From Streptomyces sp. NRRL F-6131 (GTDB taxonomy: Bacteria > Actinomycetota > Actinomycetes > Streptomycetales > Streptomycetaceae): 64,000 nt of DNA. Both the position numbers and the translations under genes were made by a program. Below are positions 16,963 through 25,048 of this stretch, piece after piece. Location: positions 62,001-126,000 of the forward strand of contig JOHN01000008.1 of assembly GCA_000719695.1 (NCBI GenBank), written 5' to 3'. The notes beneath the pieces are model-generated. The model saw nothing but the letters and a program-made list of their open reading frames with translations, was not told where the DNA came from and did no database searches. Within the stretch, counting starts at the first letter, position 1, and every line of letters starts with the position of its first letter.

Positions 16963-18939
16963 ATGACGGAGCAGACGTTCGACTGGCGTTCCTTCCTCGT
17001 CCGCTGGAGCGAGGACTGGGCCGGCACGTGCACCGATCCCGCGCAACTGCGCGAGGACGACGTGGACGCGTGGCGGGCCCGCTGGCTGGGCTTCGACGCG
17101 GCCCCACCGGCGCGGGTCGCGGCGGCGGAGGCCGCGCTGGGTTGCGTGCTGCCGCCGTCGTACCGGGAGTTCCTGGCGGTCAGCGACGGCTGGCGGCACG
17201 CGGGCGGATTCGTCCACCGGCTGGCGGGGACGGCGGGAGCCCGGTGGCACCGGGACGCCTGGGGGGTCGCCGAGTACTTCGACGAGGGCGAGCTGGCGGG
17301 GATGTGGGAGCGGGCCCTGCAACTCGACGTCGAGTCCGACCTCACGCTCGTCCTGCTCGATCCGGGGGACGTGGACGAGGACGGCGAGTGGGCGGTGTAC
17401 TGCTACGCCTCGTGGCGTGCCGCGCCGCCCGAACGGTACGCGTCCTTCCGGGCGTTCATGGTGGCGATGCACCGGGAGTTCCACAGCCTGGCCGTGAGCC
17501 GGCACGGTGCGGAGTTCGCCAACGCCACCACCCGTGAGCAGGACGCGCGGGTCGAGGCCGCCCGGCTGGACGCCCTGGCCGGCGCGCACGAGCGGGCGGA
17601 GGAGGTGCTGGCCGAGGCCGTCGCCTTCAGCAGGCCGCGCGCTCGCGGACTGTTCGACCAGTTGCGGCCGTTCGGGTCGGCGTGGCCCGGTCCGACGTTC
17701 GGAGAACTGCCGCACCAGCCGCTCTTCCTCACTGAGGTGGTGCCGGTGCTCGCGGCCCGGCACGTGCGGTCCGGGCAGGACGCGGCGACGTGGGGCCACC
17801 GCCTGGGGACGGAGCCCGGCGAGCTGCGGACGGCGGCCGACGAGGTGCTCCGGCAGGTCCGTGCGGGCGGGTACCGGTACGCCGCCCCCGGCCCGTTCGG
17901 GGCGGCCGTCGACCGGGCGCGCGAGCAGGCGCGTTGGGGCGGGACGGACGCGGCCTGGCGGACGTTGCGCGCCGCGTTCCCGAGGTGGACGCCGTTGGGG
18001 CCGGACCATCTCGCGCCCGTCGGACTGCTCGCGGACCCGCTGCTCGGGCCGCTGCTCTCCCCGGAGCGCTGGTGCGACCTGCTGGCCACACCGCGCGGCG
18101 ACGCCGTGTCGAGGTCACTGGCGGTCAGGGCGGAACCGGCGGACGTTGCCGAACCGGTCGCGGAGGTCGGCGAGGGGCCGGCCACGGGGGACGGACTCGC
18201 CTGGCTGGCCGAGGTCCCGAGGAGCTCCGGCGGCTTCGGGTCGTACCGCTTCGTGCTGGTCGAGGGGGTGGCGCCGGACGGCCTGCCGGAGGTCCTCGGC
18301 GCCGAGGGGGCGGTGCTCGACCCGCCGACGAGCCGGTGGGAGGCCGACGCGGTCCGGTTCCGGCCGGGCGCCCGGAACGGGGAGCCGGGGGAGGAGGGCG
18401 GGGGACTGCGCGTCGTCTCCTCCGAGGACCCCCGGCCGGCGCTGGTCGGTCACGCGGGTGCCGACGGCGGCGGCGCCTGGAGCTTCGCCTTCGATCCGCA
18501 GACGCCCTCCCGGCCGGCGCCGCACCTCGCCGCGCCGGCCGTGGCCGCCTCCGGCCGAACGGGTGGCCGTGCGCTCGCCGTCTTCGCCGTGCCCCAGCAG
18601 CACTTCTTCCACCTCTGCGTGGCGGACGGCGGCGCCGAGCGGTACGGCTTCACCGTGCGCGGGTCCGAGATCACCCGCACCGGCCCGGAGCCGGTCCCGC
18701 CCGCCCTCGACCCGGACCGGTACTTCGGCCCGCACGCCTCGGACGGCGGGCAGGGCGACCTGTTGACCGCGCTCGGCGCCGATTTCGGGGTGGGCCTGCC
18801 CCGGTTCGCACTCACCGAGGGGCGGCTGCACTCCTTCGCGGACCGGTCCTGGACGGCGCCCCGGCTGCCGGGGGAGAGCTATCTGACGGTCGCCTTCGGG
18901 CTGTCGGAGGAGGCCGAACCGTCGCCGGGGGTCTCCTGA
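16963..18939 (+). CDS. SMI1/KNR4 family protein
   Basis: Predicted 658-aa soluble protein. Residues 25-170 match the SMI1/KNR4 (SUKH) fold, with the diagnostic VAAAEAALGCVLPPSYREFL and the following SDGW. The remaining 480 residues have no domain I recognise. They contain several Trp-rich stretches and an apparent repeat of a SYRFVLVEG / AWSFAF-type beta segment. SUKH proteins often act as immunity proteins for secreted toxins, but many long actinomycete versions stand alone, as here. The ATG at 16963 has AAGGA 8 bases upstream, so the earlier GTG at 16831 is rejected. The last 61 bases overlap the end of the convergent acetyltransferase gene. Confidence 0.85.
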   Translation: MTEQTFDWRSFLVRWSEDWAGTCTDPAQLREDDVDAWRARWLGFDAAPPARVAAAEAALGCVLPPSYREFLAVSDGWRHAGGFVHRLAGTAGARWHRDAWGVAEYFDEGELAGMWERALQLDVESDLTLVLLDPGDVDEDGEWAVYCYASWRAAPPERYASFRAFMVAMHREFHSLAVSRHGAEFANATTREQDARVEAARLDALAGAHERAEEVLAEAVAFSRPRARGLFDQLRPFGSAWPGPTFGELPHQPLFLTEVVPVLAARHVRSGQDAATWGHRLGTEPGELRTAADEVLRQVRAGGYRYAAPGPFGAAVDRAREQARWGGTDAAWRTLRAAFPRWTPLGPDHLAPVGLLADPLLGPLLSPERWCDLLATPRGDAVSRSLAVRAEPADVAEPVAEVGEGPATGDGLAWLAEVPRSSGGFGSYRFVLVEGVAPDGLPEVLGAEGAVLDPPTSRWEADAVRFRPGARNGEPGEEGGGLRVVSSEDPRPALVGHAGADGGGAWSFAFDPQTPSRPAPHLAAPAVAASGRTGGRALAVFAVPQQHFFHLCVADGGAERYGFTVRGSEITRTGPEPVPPALDPDRYFGPHASDGGQGDLLTALGADFGVGLPRFALTEGRLHSFADRSWTAPRLPGESYLTVAFGLSEEAEPSPGVS

Positions 18940-19544
18940 GCACCGGTGGGGGTGCCGTCGGCGCCGGGGGCGTGGTGGCCGCCGTCGGCCGCGAGCCGGC
19001 GGCGCGCCTCCCACTCCCGGCGGAGCAGGCCGAACAGCAGCCGGTCGTAGCGGGCGCCGCCCAGCAGCACCGCGTCCCTGCGTCGTCCCTCCTCCTGGAA
19101 GCCGAGCCGGGTGAACGCGCGGGCGGCGCGGGTGTTGCCGCTCCAGGTGTCCAGCTCCAGCCGGTGCAGCGGGAACGCACCGAAGAGGTGGTCCACCAGC
19201 AGGCCGAGGGCTTCCGTGCCGTAGCCGTGGTCCCAGAACTCCCGCTCGCCGATGAAGATCCCGACCTCGGCGACCCCCTCGTAGGGGTCGACGTCCCGGT
19301 AGTCGACCATGCCGATCGGGCGGCCGCCGGCCTTCTCCTCGACGGCGAGCACGCCGCTCTCGCGCGGGTCGAGGCGCAGGATCCGATGGAAGCGGTCCGC
19401 GAGCGCCTCGGCGGTGGTCGGGCCGAAGCGCGGGTCGCCGGCCGCCGCCAGCCGGATCACCTCCGGGTCGTTGCGCCACCGGAGCTGGTGCTCCGCGTCC
19501 TCCGCGCGCAGGGCGCGCAGCCGTACTGCCTTACCTTCGATCAT
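18879..19544 (-). CDS. GNAT family N-acetyltransferase (RimJ/RimL type)
   Basis: Predicted 221-aa acetyltransferase using acetyl-CoA. The GNAT fold is visible in order: RLRALRAEDAEHQLRWRNDPEVIR, GMVDYRDVDPYEGVAEVGIFIG, the acetyl-CoA loop DHGYGTEALGLLVDHLF, and LELDTWSGNTRAARAFTRLGF with the QEEGRRRDAVL tail typical of RimJ/RimL-like enzymes. About 40 extra C-terminal residues are Gly/Ala/Asp-rich. The ATG at 19544 is the only start near the domain. The tail overlaps the convergent SMI1/KNR4 gene by 61 bases. The substrate is unknown. Confidence 0.9.
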   Translation of the reverse strand: MIEGKAVRLRALRAEDAEHQLRWRNDPEVIRLAAAGDPRFGPTTAEALADRFHRILRLDPRESGVLAVEEKAGGRPIGMVDYRDVDPYEGVAEVGIFIGEREFWDHGYGTEALGLLVDHLFGAFPLHRLELDTWSGNTRAARAFTRLGFQEEGRRRDAVLLGGARYDRLLFGLLRREWEARRRLAADGGHHAPGADGTPTGAQETPGDGSASSDSPKATVR

Positions 19545-19570
19545 GATCGGATCGTAGGCCCGGGGTGGGT

Positions 19571-19634
19571 CGTGCCCACCCGGATTCGTGCCCACCCGGA
19601 TTCGTGCCCACCCGGATTCGTGCCCACCCGGATT
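19571..19634. repeat. 16-bp perfect tandem repeat, four units
   Basis: CGTGCCCACCCGGATT is repeated four times without change at 19571, 19587, 19603 and 19619. It sits in the spacer between the acetyltransferase start and the end of the lipoprotein gene. Perfect identity suggests recent expansion by slippage. The copy number may vary between strains. Confidence 0.9.
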
Positions 19635-19726
19635 CGGGCTCGACCGACCGACGGGGCGTCCCGGGCCCACCGGGCCCACCGGACCCGGTGGGCCCGGTGG
19701 GCGGGAGGGGCGGCGCCCGCGCGACG

Positions 19727-20227
19727 TCAACCGACGGTGACCCGGACGTCCTTACTGGCCAGGACCTTGCAGGTGGTGGGGTTCTGCGCGTCCTTGCAGG
19801 TCGCGAAGTCGACATAGCGCCAGGAGAGCGTGGTGCTGCCGGCGGCGGTGGCGGTCCAGCTCTGCCGGACGGTGTGGCCGCAGCCGGCCGTCTTCGGCGG
19901 GCAGGTGCTCTGCTCGGCGTCTTCGTCCCGGTGCAGCAGCGCGGTGTCACCGCCGTCGGCGAGCCTCCAGCCGTGCGGCAGCGGCGCGACCCGGATGTCC
20001 ATGCCCACCGACCGGCCGACGGCGAGATGGACGTCGCTCGGCTCGAACGCCGGCTGCTTGCCGCCCCCCACCGCCTCGGCCTCCGCGTCGGCGGGCAGGG
20101 CCAGCAGCGCGGCGGGGGGCGTGTCGGCATCGGCGCCGCTCGACGAACAGCCCGTCAACGCCGCCGAGCCCGCCAGCACGGCGGCGACGGCGACCGCCGC
20201 GGTGCGGCCCGTCCGCCCGCCCCTCAC
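19727..20227 (-). CDS. Small lipoprotein, last gene of the secreted-peptidase operon
   Basis: Predicted 166-aa exported lipoprotein. It has a signal with RTGRTAAVAVAAVLAG and a lipobox LTGC at about residues 24-27, followed by SSSGADAD. The mature domain (about 140 residues) has a beta-rich pattern, four cysteines in CPPKTAGC and CKDAQNPTTCK, and VRQSWTATAAGSTTLSWRYVDF, which resembles protease-inhibitor-like or Ig-like lipoproteins of actinomycetes. The GTG at 20227 overlaps the stop of the 129-aa gene (GTGA). Its position after a secreted peptidase-like gene suggests an immunity or inhibitor role, which is inference. Confidence 0.8.
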   Translation of the reverse strand: MRGGRTGRTAAVAVAAVLAGSAALTGCSSSGADADTPPAALLALPADAEAEAVGGGKQPAFEPSDVHLAVGRSVGMDIRVAPLPHGWRLADGGDTALLHRDEDAEQSTCPPKTAGCGHTVRQSWTATAAGSTTLSWRYVDFATCKDAQNPTTCKVLASKDVRVTVG

Positions 20228-20613
20228 GCCGAGCCCTCCGCGCGGGCGTCGCGACGCAGTTCGAGCAGCGCCGCGACCTCGGCCAGCCAGCGTGCGAACA
20301 GGTGCTCGCGCGCCACGTCCGAGCCGGTCGCCGCCGCGGCCCGCAACCAGGTGCGGACCAGCGTCGAGCCGGCCTCGCCGATCACCGGCTCCGGCAGGGC
20401 GAGGGCGGCCTCGAATCCGGCCGTCCGCACGTGCCGGGCCAGGAAGCCCAGCGGGTACGGGCCGACGCCCGCCGCCTCGGCACGGTGCGCGGCGGCGATG
20501 GCCGCCTCGGTGAACAGGGCCTGGCGCGGGCCGCCGGCCAGCAGCAGGCCACGGGTGACGGCGGCGGGCACGTCGAGGTCCGCCAGCTCGGCGTCGGACC
20601 GGACGGTGGTCAT
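20224..20613 (-). CDS. Hypothetical 129-aa protein of the secreted-peptidase operon
   Basis: Predicted small soluble, mostly alpha-helical protein rich in Ala, Leu and Arg (FTEAAIAAAHRAEAAG, LARHVRTAGFEAALAL, WLAEVAALLELRRDAR). No family recognised. Its ATG at 20613 overlaps the stop of the peptidase-like gene (ATGA), and its stop overlaps the lipoprotein start, so it is translationally coupled on both sides. A role as chaperone or intracellular antidote for the secreted protein would fit the position, but nothing in the sequence proves it. Confidence 0.75.
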   Translation of the reverse strand: MTTVRSDAELADLDVPAAVTRGLLLAGGPRQALFTEAAIAAAHRAEAAGVGPYPLGFLARHVRTAGFEAALALPEPVIGEAGSTLVRTWLRAAAATGSDVAREHLFARWLAEVAALLELRRDARAEGSA

Positions 20614-21362
20614 TTCGGCAGCTCCAGGGCGGTCGACTTGTTGAGCGGGTGCTCGCCGGGGGTGAGCCCGCCGAGCTGACTGTTGACGAACTGCTCCTCC
20701 GTCACCCAGGAGGTGAAGCCCCAGGGGTTGTAGATCTGGAGCCGGTCCCCGTCCCGCCCGATGATCATCATCTGGTGGCCGGAGTCCTCGTTGCGCACGG
20801 TGATCGGCACCGGCAGGCCCTCGTCGACCGACTTCTCGATCCGGGTCAGCGCCTTGCGCCGGTCCTCGTCGTTCTCCAGGTCGACATGCTCGTAGTCGGC
20901 CCCGGTCGCCCGGCCGAGGTCCTTGTCGGCGAGGTAGGTCTGGGCCTTGGCGCCCAGCCCGGCGTCCACCTGCGGGTAGACCTTCTTGTTGCCGTCGACC
21001 CGCTGGCCGTCCTTGTACTCGCCGAGATAGACCTCCTGGAGGCGCTGCTCGAAGTTCTGCGGCGAGTCCGCGCCGGGCACGTCGGGCGTGCCGCCGGTGG
21101 TCAGCTGGAACATCAGCAGCGGGTCCAGCTTCGCCTGCGCGATGACGGTGGAGGCGGCGACGCAGTCGCTCACATTGCGCTGAGAGTAGACGCCGTAGCC
21201 GTCGATGTTCACCTGCTGGCCCTGGTAGGTGACGTCGATGTTGTCGGAGGACTCGCGCCGGGTGTCGTCGGTGGACGTCGCCGGGACGAGGTGCTGGGCG
21301 AGCCAGGTCGGATCGTCGCCGTGCGGGTGGATCTGCGCGTCGAACCGCTGGATGTCCGCCAC
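20610..21362 (-). CDS. Papain-like cysteine peptidase domain, downstream part of a gene split by an in-frame TAG
   Basis: A 250-aa frame beginning at GTG 21362 (VADIQRFDAQ). It carries a C39/papain-like set: Cys67 in VSDCVAAST, His196 in DSGHQMMIIG and Asn212 in YNPWG, in the right order and spacing for a Cys-His-Asn site. It has no ribosome site of its own and continues, in the same reading frame, the gene at 21387-22169 with only TAG and eight codons between (KALAAGHS). Changing that TAG to CAG would give AYLQKALAAGHSVADI, a natural-looking helix. I therefore read it as the C-terminal half of a 519-aa secreted protein that is interrupted by a nonsense change, misread, or translated by readthrough. 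Confidence 0.75.
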   Translation of the reverse strand: MADIQRFDAQIHPHGDDPTWLAQHLVPATSTDDTRRESSDNIDVTYQGQQVNIDGYGVYSQRNVSDCVAASTVIAQAKLDPLLMFQLTTGGTPDVPGADSPQNFEQRLQEVYLGEYKDGQRVDGNKKVYPQVDAGLGAKAQTYLADKDLGRATGADYEHVDLENDEDRRKALTRIEKSVDEGLPVPITVRNEDSGHQMMIIGRDGDRLQIYNPWGFTSWVTEEQFVNSQLGGLTPGEHPLNKSTALELPK

Positions 21363-21386
21363 CGAGTGCCCGGCCGCCAGCGCCTT

Positions 21387-22169
21387 CTACAGGTAGGCCG
21401 CCTCCTCGGGGGACTTGGCGCCGGAGAGCAGTGCGCGGAACGCCGTCTGGTCGCTGCCGGTCATCACCCCGAGCACCTGGTTCGCCCGGTCGAGCTGGTT
21501 GGGGGTGAGGATGTAGTCGCCGTCCTCGCCCGCGCCGGGGTTCTTCTCGGTGGCCAGGACCACCGCGGCCAGCGGGTCGATCGAGCCGTCGCCGGCCCGT
21601 GCCGCGCGCGCCTTGGACGCCAGCTGGTTGAGCCGGCTGGCGGTGCCGGTGCCGCAGCTCTCGGCGCGGCGCGCGGCCGCGAGCCGGGTGCCGACCCCGG
21701 CCAGGGCCGTCTCCCGGGCGCCCTGGTCGAAGCCGCCCGGGTCGCGCCGGGCCCGCTCACCGGCGTCGTGCAGCTGCTGCCGGCCCTGGGCGTCGGTGGA
21801 CTTCGCCCACTGCAGGTCGTTGGCCCAGGCGTCGAGCACCTTCGCGGCCTCGGTGAGGGTGTCCTTCGAGGTGGTGGTCTCCGCCGACATCGCGTGCACC
21901 GCCTGGGTCGCGTGCTCGGCGACCGAACCCGTCCACACCGCGGGCAACTGGTTGGTCGCCACACCGGACAGGTCGGTGGTGGCCTTGGCGAAGGAGGTCG
22001 CCGCCTTCGCGTAGTCCTGTGCCCGCGCCCGGACCGCCGCCGGGTCGCCGACCGGCTCCGGGACGGCGAGCGCCTCCTCGATGCCCTGCAGCAGGTGCAG
22101 GTTGGGCAGCATGAAGGTGAACTGCTCGATGCTGTGCTGCGCGTGCTCCAGATCCTTGACCTTGCTCAC
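21387..22169 (-). CDS. WXG-like N-terminal half of a putative type VII-secreted protein, ending at an in-frame TAG
   Basis: Predicted 260 residues, all helical. The first 120 residues resemble the long WXG/LXG-type targeting domains of type VII secretion substrates: LPAVWTGSVAEHATQAVHA followed by LDAWANDLQWAKS. After a helical middle part comes NPGAGEDGDYILTPNQLDRA and then SPEEAAYL before the stop at 21387-21389. The GTG start at 22169 overlaps the stop of the ESAT-6-like gene (GTGA). The same frame runs on past the TAG into a cysteine-peptidase-like domain (20610-21362). There is no signal peptide, as expected for type VII export. Confidence 0.75.
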   Translation of the reverse strand: MSKVKDLEHAQHSIEQFTFMLPNLHLLQGIEEALAVPEPVGDPAAVRARAQDYAKAATSFAKATTDLSGVATNQLPAVWTGSVAEHATQAVHAMSAETTTSKDTLTEAAKVLDAWANDLQWAKSTDAQGRQQLHDAGERARRDPGGFDQGARETALAGVGTRLAAARRAESCGTGTASRLNQLASKARAARAGDGSIDPLAAVVLATEKNPGAGEDGDYILTPNQLDRANQVLGVMTGSDQTAFRALLSGAKSPEEAAYL

Positions 22170-22546
22170 CGGCCGCCGCCCGCGGGCACCAGGCCGGAGG
22201 CGACGGCGTGCTCGGTGTTGCGGTAGTTCGCGGTGGTGGTCGCCATCTTCTGCGACAGCTCCTCCAGCGCGCGCTGGGTCACCCCGATCTCCTTCGACCA
22301 GGCGTTGTCGAAGGACGACCAGGCCCGGTCGACGCCGAACTCGCCGAAGGCGGTCGACGCGTAGCAGACCGAGCCCGCGTACGCCGTCCTGGCCTCGGCG
22401 ATGTCGGTGGCCGTCCGGCCCAGCTGCTCGGTGACGCCGTTCAGGCCGCCCACGTTGACGTGGTATCCGTCCGAGCCGGCCGACCCGCCAGGGCCCGTGC
22501 CGCCGATGGTGCCGCCGGCCGCGCCGGGCACTGTTCCGTCGCTCAT
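22166..22546 (-). CDS. ESAT-6/WXG100-like small protein, first gene of the secreted-peptidase operon
   Basis: Predicted 126-aa helical protein. After a Gly/Pro-rich start (residues 1-30) it shows a helical hairpin: LNGVTEQLGRTATDIAEAR, then DRAWSSFDNAWSKEIG, then LEELSQKMATTTANYRNTE, with Trp near the turn and a Tyr-x3-Glu near the end as in ESX-type export signals. The ATG at 22546 is preceded by a weak GGGGGAT site. It is the first gene of a four- or five-frame coupled operon and may be the partner that escorts the next protein through a type VII machine. No type VII ATPase or core gene is in the window. Confidence 0.7.
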   Translation of the reverse strand: MSDGTVPGAAGGTIGGTGPGGSAGSDGYHVNVGGLNGVTEQLGRTATDIAEARTAYAGSVCYASTAFGEFGVDRAWSSFDNAWSKEIGVTQRALEELSQKMATTTANYRNTEHAVASGLVPAGGGR

Positions 22547-22813
22547 GTTCGTCGATCCCCCCGTGCTGCGGGCCGTCCGCCGGCCCGGGTCCGTCGGCAC
22601 CGCGCTGTGGTCGGCGCGGCGCCGAGCGGAGAGCCTAGTGCCTGCCGTCGGCGGGGGACCGCCCGTGTCCGGGGTCCGGCACCGGCCCCGCGATTTCTTC
22701 ACCGGGAGTGCGCGCGGGCTCCCCGTCGGGCCGCCCGCCCTTGGGACGCTCTTGGGGTTCGACGCCCGCGCGGTCCGCCGGCCGGCGCACCGACGGGCCC
22801 GGGCGGGTGTGTG

Positions 22814-23854
22814 TCAGCCCACGAGGTCGCGACGCATCTGGTCGAGGATCAGACCCGCACCGGTGTACCCGATGCCGAGCATCCAGAGGTTGTCGTCGAC
22901 CTGGTGCACCTTGCCGTTGCGGACGGCGTCGAGGGTGTTCCACAGCGTGCCGCCGACGATCTTCGCGTGGTCGGACTTGGCCGCGTCACCGTAGACCGAG
23001 TAGAAGATGACGTCGGCCGCGGCCTGGTCGACCTGCTCGGGGCTGATCTCCAGCGCGAAGCCGGACTTGTTCTGGTTGGCGGGGCGGCCGAGGCCCAGGT
23101 CGGTGAGGATTGAGCCGACGAAGGTGTCGTTGAGGTACAGGCGGGTGGGCGCCCCGGCGAGGAAGCGGGCCATCTCGACCTTGAGCGCGGCCGCCTTCTC
23201 CGGCCCGCCGAGCGCGGCGACCAGCTCGGCCGCCTTCGCCCGGTACGCCTGCTCGGCGGCGGTCGCCTCCGCCTGGCGCCCGAGGGCCTCGGCGTGCAGC
23301 CGGACGTTCTCCTTCCAGGCCGGGCCGGTGGTCCGGCTCAACACGGTCGGCGCGATCTTGGACAGCTCGTCGTAGCGCTTGTCGTCGCGGACCTGGTTGC
23401 CGAGGATGACGTCGGGGCGGAGCTCGGCGATCGCCTCCAGCTGGGGCGAGCCGATGACTCCCACGGCCTTGACCCCGGCGAGGCGTTCGGCGGGGAGGTA
23501 GGCGGAGAACGGCGCCCCGGCGGCGACGGTGGTGGCGCCGACCGGCGTGAGGCCCAGGGTGACGGCCGAGTCCAGGGCGTCGGTGTCGAGGACGACGACC
23601 CGGCCGGCCCGCGCCGGGACGGTGCTCTCGCCGCGCGCGTGCCTGACCACGCGGGAGGCACCCGCCGATCCGCCCGTGGCGTCCGACCCGCTCGTCGCGT
23701 TCGACCCGCCCGCCTTCGCGGGGCCGTCGGATCCGCAGGCGGTCAGCGCGAGGCCGGAGGCCAGTCCGACGGTCAGCGCGAACAGCCTGCGGCGGGTCAG
23801 GGGGAGTGCAGCGGGGAGGGGGAGCGGGAGGGGATGGACGGGAGCGTCGGGCAT
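22814..23854 (-). CDS. Orphan siderophore ABC transporter substrate-binding lipoprotein
   Basis: Predicted 346-aa lipoprotein. A twin-arginine-like start (LTRRRLFALTVGLAS) leads to a lipobox LTACGS near residue 40. The mature domain is FecB/FhuD-like: RVVVLDTDALDSAVTLGLTPVGA, RPDVILGNQ, IAPTVLS, and ISPEQVDQAAADVIFYSV. It is clearly related in layout to the binding protein at 6457-7479 but not identical. No permease or ATPase gene is next to it and I see no iron box upstream, so it may feed the transporter at 7673-10709 or another one elsewhere. The ATG at 23854 has GGAG about 9 bases upstream. Confidence 0.9.
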   Translation of the reverse strand: MPDAPVHPLPLPLPAALPLTRRRLFALTVGLASGLALTACGSDGPAKAGGSNATSGSDATGGSAGASRVVRHARGESTVPARAGRVVVLDTDALDSAVTLGLTPVGATTVAAGAPFSAYLPAERLAGVKAVGVIGSPQLEAIAELRPDVILGNQVRDDKRYDELSKIAPTVLSRTTGPAWKENVRLHAEALGRQAEATAAEQAYRAKAAELVAALGGPEKAAALKVEMARFLAGAPTRLYLNDTFVGSILTDLGLGRPANQNKSGFALEISPEQVDQAAADVIFYSVYGDAAKSDHAKIVGGTLWNTLDAVRNGKVHQVDDNLWMLGIGYTGAGLILDQMRRDLVG

Positions 23855-23964
23855 CGGGCGACTCCGTTCCGGCAGCAGACGGCGAGGCGGCTCATCCCTG
23901 CCCGGTGGCGCGGATCGTTACGCCTGCGGGCGGGGCGGGCCGACGGCGCCCGAACGGGAGGCGG

Positions 23965-24030
23965 CTGACAACTGACAACTGACAGATAACAGATGACAGA
24001 TTTCAATATCTGTCATCTGTCAGTTGTCAG
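23965..24030. repeat. Heptamer-built palindromic repeat, copy B
   Basis: Units CTGACAA, CTGACAA, CTGACAG, ATAACAG, ATGACAG, then ATTTCAATAT, then CTGTCAT, CTGTCAG, TTGTCAG. It lies just past the stop of the MerR gene and upstream of the orphan binding-protein gene, both on the minus strand. The loop sequence differs from copies A and C. The left arm is five 7-bp units and the right arm three. Confidence 0.9.
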
Positions 24031-24093
24031 CCTGGCGTGACCGCCCACCGGCCCGCCGCCCATCGAGCGGCGGCGACTGACGCCCACCGGGCG

Positions 24094-24882
24094 TCAGTCG
24101 GTCTCCCGGTGCTCCAGGCGCTGCCGGAGCAGCTCGTCGTACTCGGCGTGCACCCGGCGGTCCATGGCGAGCGCGAACTGGGCGTCCGTGACCGTACGGG
24201 CGAGCGGGCGGATCCGGAGGATCTGGTCGGTCAGCCGGGTGGCCTCGCCGGGTGCCAGGGGCCCCTCGGCGGCCAGTGCGCCGAGCAGGTGCTCGCGCAC
24301 CAGGGCGGTGTAGATCTCGGCGATCGCGGTGACGTGCTCCTGGGTCCGTCGGCTCGCCTCCAGGACGGCCGAGAGCGGGACGCCCTCCGCGACCAGCGCC
24401 GTCGTGGTATCCATCAGTCGACGGCTGACGTGCGTGATCCCGTCGTCCTCGACCGTGATGAAGCCCTGGTCGATGGACTCGGCGGTGTTCTCCTCGGTGA
24501 GCTGGTCACCGAACGCCGCCTTCAGTTCGTCCCAGCCGAGGTGGACGGCGGTCTCGTCGGACCAGGGCGCGACGATCGCCGCCTCCAGGCCGATCAGCTC
24601 GGCGACGTCCCGCCCGCTCTCGCCGGCGCCGATCAGTTCGGCGATCCCGCCGAGGGTGTGGCCGCGTTCCAGCAGTTCGGCGATCATCCGCAGCCGGGCC
24701 AGGTGGGCCTCGCCGTACCAGGCGATCCGGCCCTCCCTGCGGGGCGGCTGGAGCAGCTTCCGCTCCCGGTAGAAGCGCAGGGTGCGGGTGGTGATCCCGG
24801 CCGCTTCGGCCAGTTCCTCCACCCGGAACTCGCGTCGTCCGTCCTCGGCAGCAGCTTCGACCTTGTCCACGGCGCTCAGCAT
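24094..24882 (-). CDS. MerR family transcriptional regulator
   Basis: Predicted 262-aa regulator. The N-terminal winged helix is clear: EFRVEELAEAAGITTRTLRF, the YRERKLLQPPRREGRIAWYG wing and HLARLRMIAELLERGHTLGG. The large C-terminal part (about 180 residues) is helical and contains TQEHVTAIAEIYTALVREHL, the pattern of long MerR regulators with effector domains. The ATG at 24882 is 167 bases from the divergent monooxygenase start. A 34-bp perfect palindrome lies in the gap. It probably controls the monooxygenase operon and itself. The ligand is not evident. Confidence 0.9.
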   Translation of the reverse strand: MLSAVDKVEAAAEDGRREFRVEELAEAAGITTRTLRFYRERKLLQPPRREGRIAWYGEAHLARLRMIAELLERGHTLGGIAELIGAGESGRDVAELIGLEAAIVAPWSDETAVHLGWDELKAAFGDQLTEENTAESIDQGFITVEDDGITHVSRRLMDTTTALVAEGVPLSAVLEASRRTQEHVTAIAEIYTALVREHLLGALAAEGPLAPGEATRLTDQILRIRPLARTVTDAQFALAMDRRVHAEYDELLRQRLEHRETD

Positions 24883-24948
24883 AGGACCGGTCCTCGTCCG
24901 ATCGGGTCGGTCGGCCTTCTTCCATCAAGTGTCAACAAGGGCTAACCT

Positions 24949-24982
24949 GCCAACCGTGCCAGTGATTGCTGGCACGGTTGGC
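24949..24982. promoter_or_regulatory. 34-bp perfect palindrome between MerR gene and monooxygenase operon
   Basis: Two 14-bp arms, GCCAACCGTGCCAG and CTGGCACGGTTGGC, are separated by TGATTG. It lies 66 bases from each divergent start codon, the right place for an operator shared by both promoters. The arms are longer and the spacing tighter than in classical MerR operators, so a different regulator, such as a TetR protein, could also bind it. Confidence 0.7.
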
Positions 24983-25048
24983 GATCTGCGCCGCGCCGGG
25001 CACCGGCGACGTGCGCCCCACGGTCCCCCACCCCCAGGAGGACGCCGC

